Of a stretch of 8,253 nucleotides of DNA, positions 6,841 to 8,253 are shown piece after piece. How positions within the stretch are numbered: the stretch's first letter is position 1; the number at the start of each line of letters is the position of its first letter. Source of the stretch: Clostridia bacterium (GTDB lineage: Bacteria; Bacillota; Clostridia; Oscillospirales; CAG-272); assembly GCA_017612495.1 (NCBI GenBank), contig JAGAFQ010000029.1, forward strand, positions 1-8,253, written 5' to 3'. A program made the position numbers and the translations under genes. The notes beneath the pieces are model-generated. The model was not told where the DNA came from and did no database searches. It saw only the letters and a list, made by a program, of their open reading frames with translations.

Positions 6841-7635
6841 ATGCAGGAACTTAAAAAAGCAGCAAAAAAAATACTGATAACCTCCTGCAAAGGCGGTGTC
6901 GGTAAATCTACCATTGCCGCAAATCTTGCCCTTTCACTTGCTCAAAGCGGCAAAAAAGTATTGCTCTGCGATCTTGACTTCGGCAACCGTTGTCTCGATC
7001 TCATTTTGGGACTTGAAGACAGAATAATTTACGATATCTGCGACGGAGCCGGCGGCAGAGTAGATATATCGCGTGTTTTGATACGCGACGAGCGCTCCGA
7101 GAACTTGTTTTTCGCGCCCGCGCCGTACGGCTTTGAAAAGATGGTGCCCAAGGAAGCGCTAAAAAAGTTCATCATAAAGGCTTCCGAAGCAAACAATATC
7201 GACTACGTTATTTTGGATTCTCCCTGCGGCAACGACACGATGCTTGAAGTGTCGGGCTATTGCGCCGACAGCGCGTTTATCGTCACCATGCCGAATGCCA
7301 CGTCGGTGCGCTCGGCTGAAAAGACGGGATATCTTTTGCGCAAGATGAACGTCGGTTCGCAAAGGCTCATTATAAATCAGTTTCCGTTTGACGGCAGAAA
7401 AAGAAGCATTAAATCTGCCTATGACGATATAATCTCTCTTATAGACCGCACCTCGATAAGGCTTATCGGGGTCGTGCCGCGGTCCGATACGCTGGCGTCT
7501 TTGCAAAACGAGGGCAAGCTTGTCAATGATGCCGACAAAGCCAACGTCAAAGCGGCGTTTGACAATATCACAAAGCGCGTTTTGGGAACGAACGTCAAGC
7601 TCTTGACAAATTTCACATCTCACCGCGACAAATAA
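6841..7635 (+). CDS. MinD/ParA-family P-loop ATPase (MinD-like)
   Basis: 264 residues, close to MinD length. Deviant Walker A CKGGVGKST (16-24, signature lysine K17), Walker A' LLCDLDFGNRCLDLILGLED (41-60), closely resembling MinD's DLDxGxRNLDxxxG stretch, and Walker B VILDSPCG (123-130, D126). LIINQ (176-180) and LIGVVPRSD (208-216) also match MinD positions. MinD dimerises on ATP and, with MinC and MinE or DivIVA, places the division site. No MinC or MinE gene is in the window. The C-terminus ends in NFTSHRDK, with no basic amphipathic helix like the usual MinD membrane-targeting sequence, so membrane cycling is uncertain. FlhG-like or another ParA role is possible. The ATG at 6841 follows an AAGAGAGAAAG tract and fits the promoter at 6790-6818. 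An MgsA-like gene follows after 17 nt; mgsA lies near min and rodA genes in many Clostridia. Confidence 0.85.
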   Translation: MQELKKAAKKILITSCKGGVGKSTIAANLALSLAQSGKKVLLCDLDFGNRCLDLILGLEDRIIYDICDGAGGRVDISRVLIRDERSENLFFAPAPYGFEKMVPKEALKKFIIKASEANNIDYVILDSPCGNDTMLEVSGYCADSAFIVTMPNATSVRSAEKTGYLLRKMNVGSQRLIINQFPFDGRKRSIKSAYDDIISLIDRTSIRLIGVVPRSDTLASLQNEGKLVNDADKANVKAAFDNITKRVLGTNVKLLTNFTSHRDK

Positions 7636-7640
7636 AGATC

Positions 7641-7646
7641 GGAGGT
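7641..7646 (+). promoter_or_regulatory. Ribosome binding site deciding a GTG start (MgsA-like gene)
   Basis: GGAGGT lies 6 nt before the GTG at 7653. This strong site in the gap after the MinD-like stop supports translation of the short downstream gene from GTG. Confidence 0.8.
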
Positions 7647-7652
7647 ATCACC

Positions 7653-7937
7653 GTGCAGCTTGCTATTATCGCAGACGACAAGAAAAAAGAACTGATGACG
7701 GAATTTTGCACAGCATATCTCGGAGTTTTGAGCTGTCACGATATTTGTGCTACCGGAACGTCGGGCAGATACGTTGCCGACGCTACGGGACTGAAAATCG
7801 AATATATGCTCCCGGGCGATCACGGAGGTCTTCAACAGCTCACCGCCCGTGTTGCCTTTGAAGAAATAGATGCGGTGCTTTTCTTCCGCGATACGTCGCC
7901 CTCTGCGATGATTGACGAAAAGACTCGAGACGTGTAA
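7653..7937 (+). CDS. Methylglyoxal synthase-like protein, truncated and missing catalytic residues
   Basis: 94 residues; bacterial MgsA proteins are about 120-155. Methylglyoxal synthase converts dihydroxyacetone phosphate to methylglyoxal and phosphate. The N-terminal two thirds clearly fit: AIIADDKKKELM (4-15), ATGTSG (33-38), DATGLKIE (43-50), a GGxQQ loop (58-62) and IDAVLFFRD (72-80). Differences matter: the HD pair near the N-terminus (AHDKKK in active enzymes) reads DD, and the catalytic Asp of GGDQQ reads Leu (GGLQQ). After FFRD the usual PxxPHEPD and LCDxxxIPxATN stretches are absent, and the protein stops at residue 94. It may be a pseudogene remnant or a small MGS-fold protein with another role; activity as MgsA is unlikely. 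It has a strong ribosome binding site and lies 17 nt after the MinD-like gene, so it was probably cotranscribed. Confidence 0.75.
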   Translation: MQLAIIADDKKKELMTEFCTAYLGVLSCHDICATGTSGRYVADATGLKIEYMLPGDHGGLQQLTARVAFEEIDAVLFFRDTSPSAMIDEKTRDV

Positions 7938-7943
7938 AATCTA

Positions 7944-7961
7944 TTTAGAGAATCGTCTAAA
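7944..7961. repeat. Short dyad TTTAGA-N6-TCTAAA
   Basis: A perfect 6-bp inverted repeat with a 6-nt spacer lies between the MgsA-like stop and the hydrolase start. No T-tract follows, so it is not a clear terminator. It could be an operator for the hydrolase gene or chance. No convincing promoter was found in 7938-7998. Confidence 0.3.
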
Positions 7962-7998
7962 CGCTCGTTTATCATAACATAGGAAAGGGGAAAAATCC

Positions 7999-8253
7999 AT
8001 GCCCAAGTTCGAGGATTTCTTTTTTGAGTCCAGCACCGGGGAAAACCGCATTCACGCTCGGAAATGCACGCCGGACGGGGTACCGAAAGCCGTCGTTCAG
8101 ATCGTTCACGGCATTGCGGAGCATATCAACCGCTATGACGATTTCATGAATTTCCTCGCGGAGAACGGCTATGTCGCCGTCGGGAACGATCATCTCGGCC
8201 ACGGTCAGTCCTTTGAAGGAATGGACAACGAGGGCTTTTTCGCCGAAGAGAAC
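7999..8253 (+). CDS. Alpha/beta hydrolase, monoacylglycerol lipase/lysophospholipase type (N-terminal part)
   Basis: The first 85 residues are present and the gene runs off the right edge. The sequence KAVVQIVHGIAEHINRY (30-46) holds the oxyanion-hole HG and the HGxxEHxxRY pattern of the Hydrolase_4 (serine aminopeptidase S33) group, followed by GYVAVGNDHLGHGQS (57-71), the usual second strand and DxxGHGxS loop of lysophospholipase and monoacylglycerol lipase families. The catalytic Ser of GxSxG, and the Asp and His, would lie beyond the window. There is no signal peptide, so it is probably cytoplasmic. The ATG at 7999 follows GGAAAGGGG with 8 nt spacing. It prefers GAG for Glu and has no ATA isoleucine codons over this short stretch, unlike the genes to its left, which may reflect a different history. 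Substrate unknown; lipid or ester hydrolysis is inferred from the family. Confidence 0.88.
   Translation, partial: MPKFEDFFFESSTGENRIHARKCTPDGVPKAVVQIVHGIAEHINRYDDFMNFLAENGYVAVGNDHLGHGQSFEGMDNEGFFAEEN

Noticed and set aside
7870..7998. Simple frameshift explaining the short MgsA-like protein
   Set aside because: Both other forward frames hit a stop within about 13 codons after FFRD and neither encodes the expected PHEPD or LCDxxxIPxATN stretches.
1..8253. CRISPR array, insertion sequence, prophage, tRNA or rRNA
   Set aside because: No direct-repeat array, terminal inverted repeats with transposase, phage structural genes, or recognisable tRNA/rRNA sequences were found on either strand.

Overview
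The window looks like chromosomal DNA from a low-to-mid GC Clostridia-type Firmicute (Bacillota), probably an uncultured gut or anaerobic lineage. The support is an intermediate-GC coding sequence with AT-rich intergenic gaps, sigma-A type promoters, GGAGG-like ribosome binding sites, a metG-tatD pair, and VanY-, M23- and MgsA-type proteins. The genus cannot be named from the sequence. I see no phage, transposon, CRISPR array, rRNA or tRNA.

Left part (1-1905). Two minus-strand genes lie in tandem: a long membrane-anchored protein with a C-terminal M23/LytM-type domain (92-1726), then the first 23 codons of a family 2 glycosyltransferase running off the left edge (1-71). A well-formed promoter drives them leftward from the divergent intergenic region. 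Three of the four residues expected at the M23 zinc site are replaced, so the domain is probably a non-catalytic LytM pseudoenzyme.

Middle-left (1906-3883). Rightward, a 208-residue protein that resembles the ThyX flavin-dependent thymidylate synthase fold, but lacks the ThyX signature, overlaps by 4 nt a membrane-anchored VanY-type D,D-carboxypeptidase that carries a copper-amine-oxidase-N-like domain. A strong intrinsic terminator closes this two-gene unit.

Middle-right (3885-6781). A TGn-extended promoter starts a metG-tatD unit encoding methionyl-tRNA synthetase with a C-terminal tRNA-binding domain and a TatD-type metal-dependent DNase. The metG leader holds a hairpin exactly between the Shine-Dalgarno and the candidate starts.

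Right part (6782-8253). A second TGn-extended promoter drives a MinD/ParA-like ATPase without a visible membrane-targeting helix, followed by a short methylglyoxal-synthase-like protein. The latter lacks key active-site residues and its C-terminal third. The window ends in the start of an alpha/beta hydrolase of the monoacylglycerol lipase type.

Three proteins (M23-like, ThyX-like, MgsA-like) keep a recognisable enzyme fold while losing catalytic residues. That is the most notable property of the window. No clearly new multi-gene system is visible.
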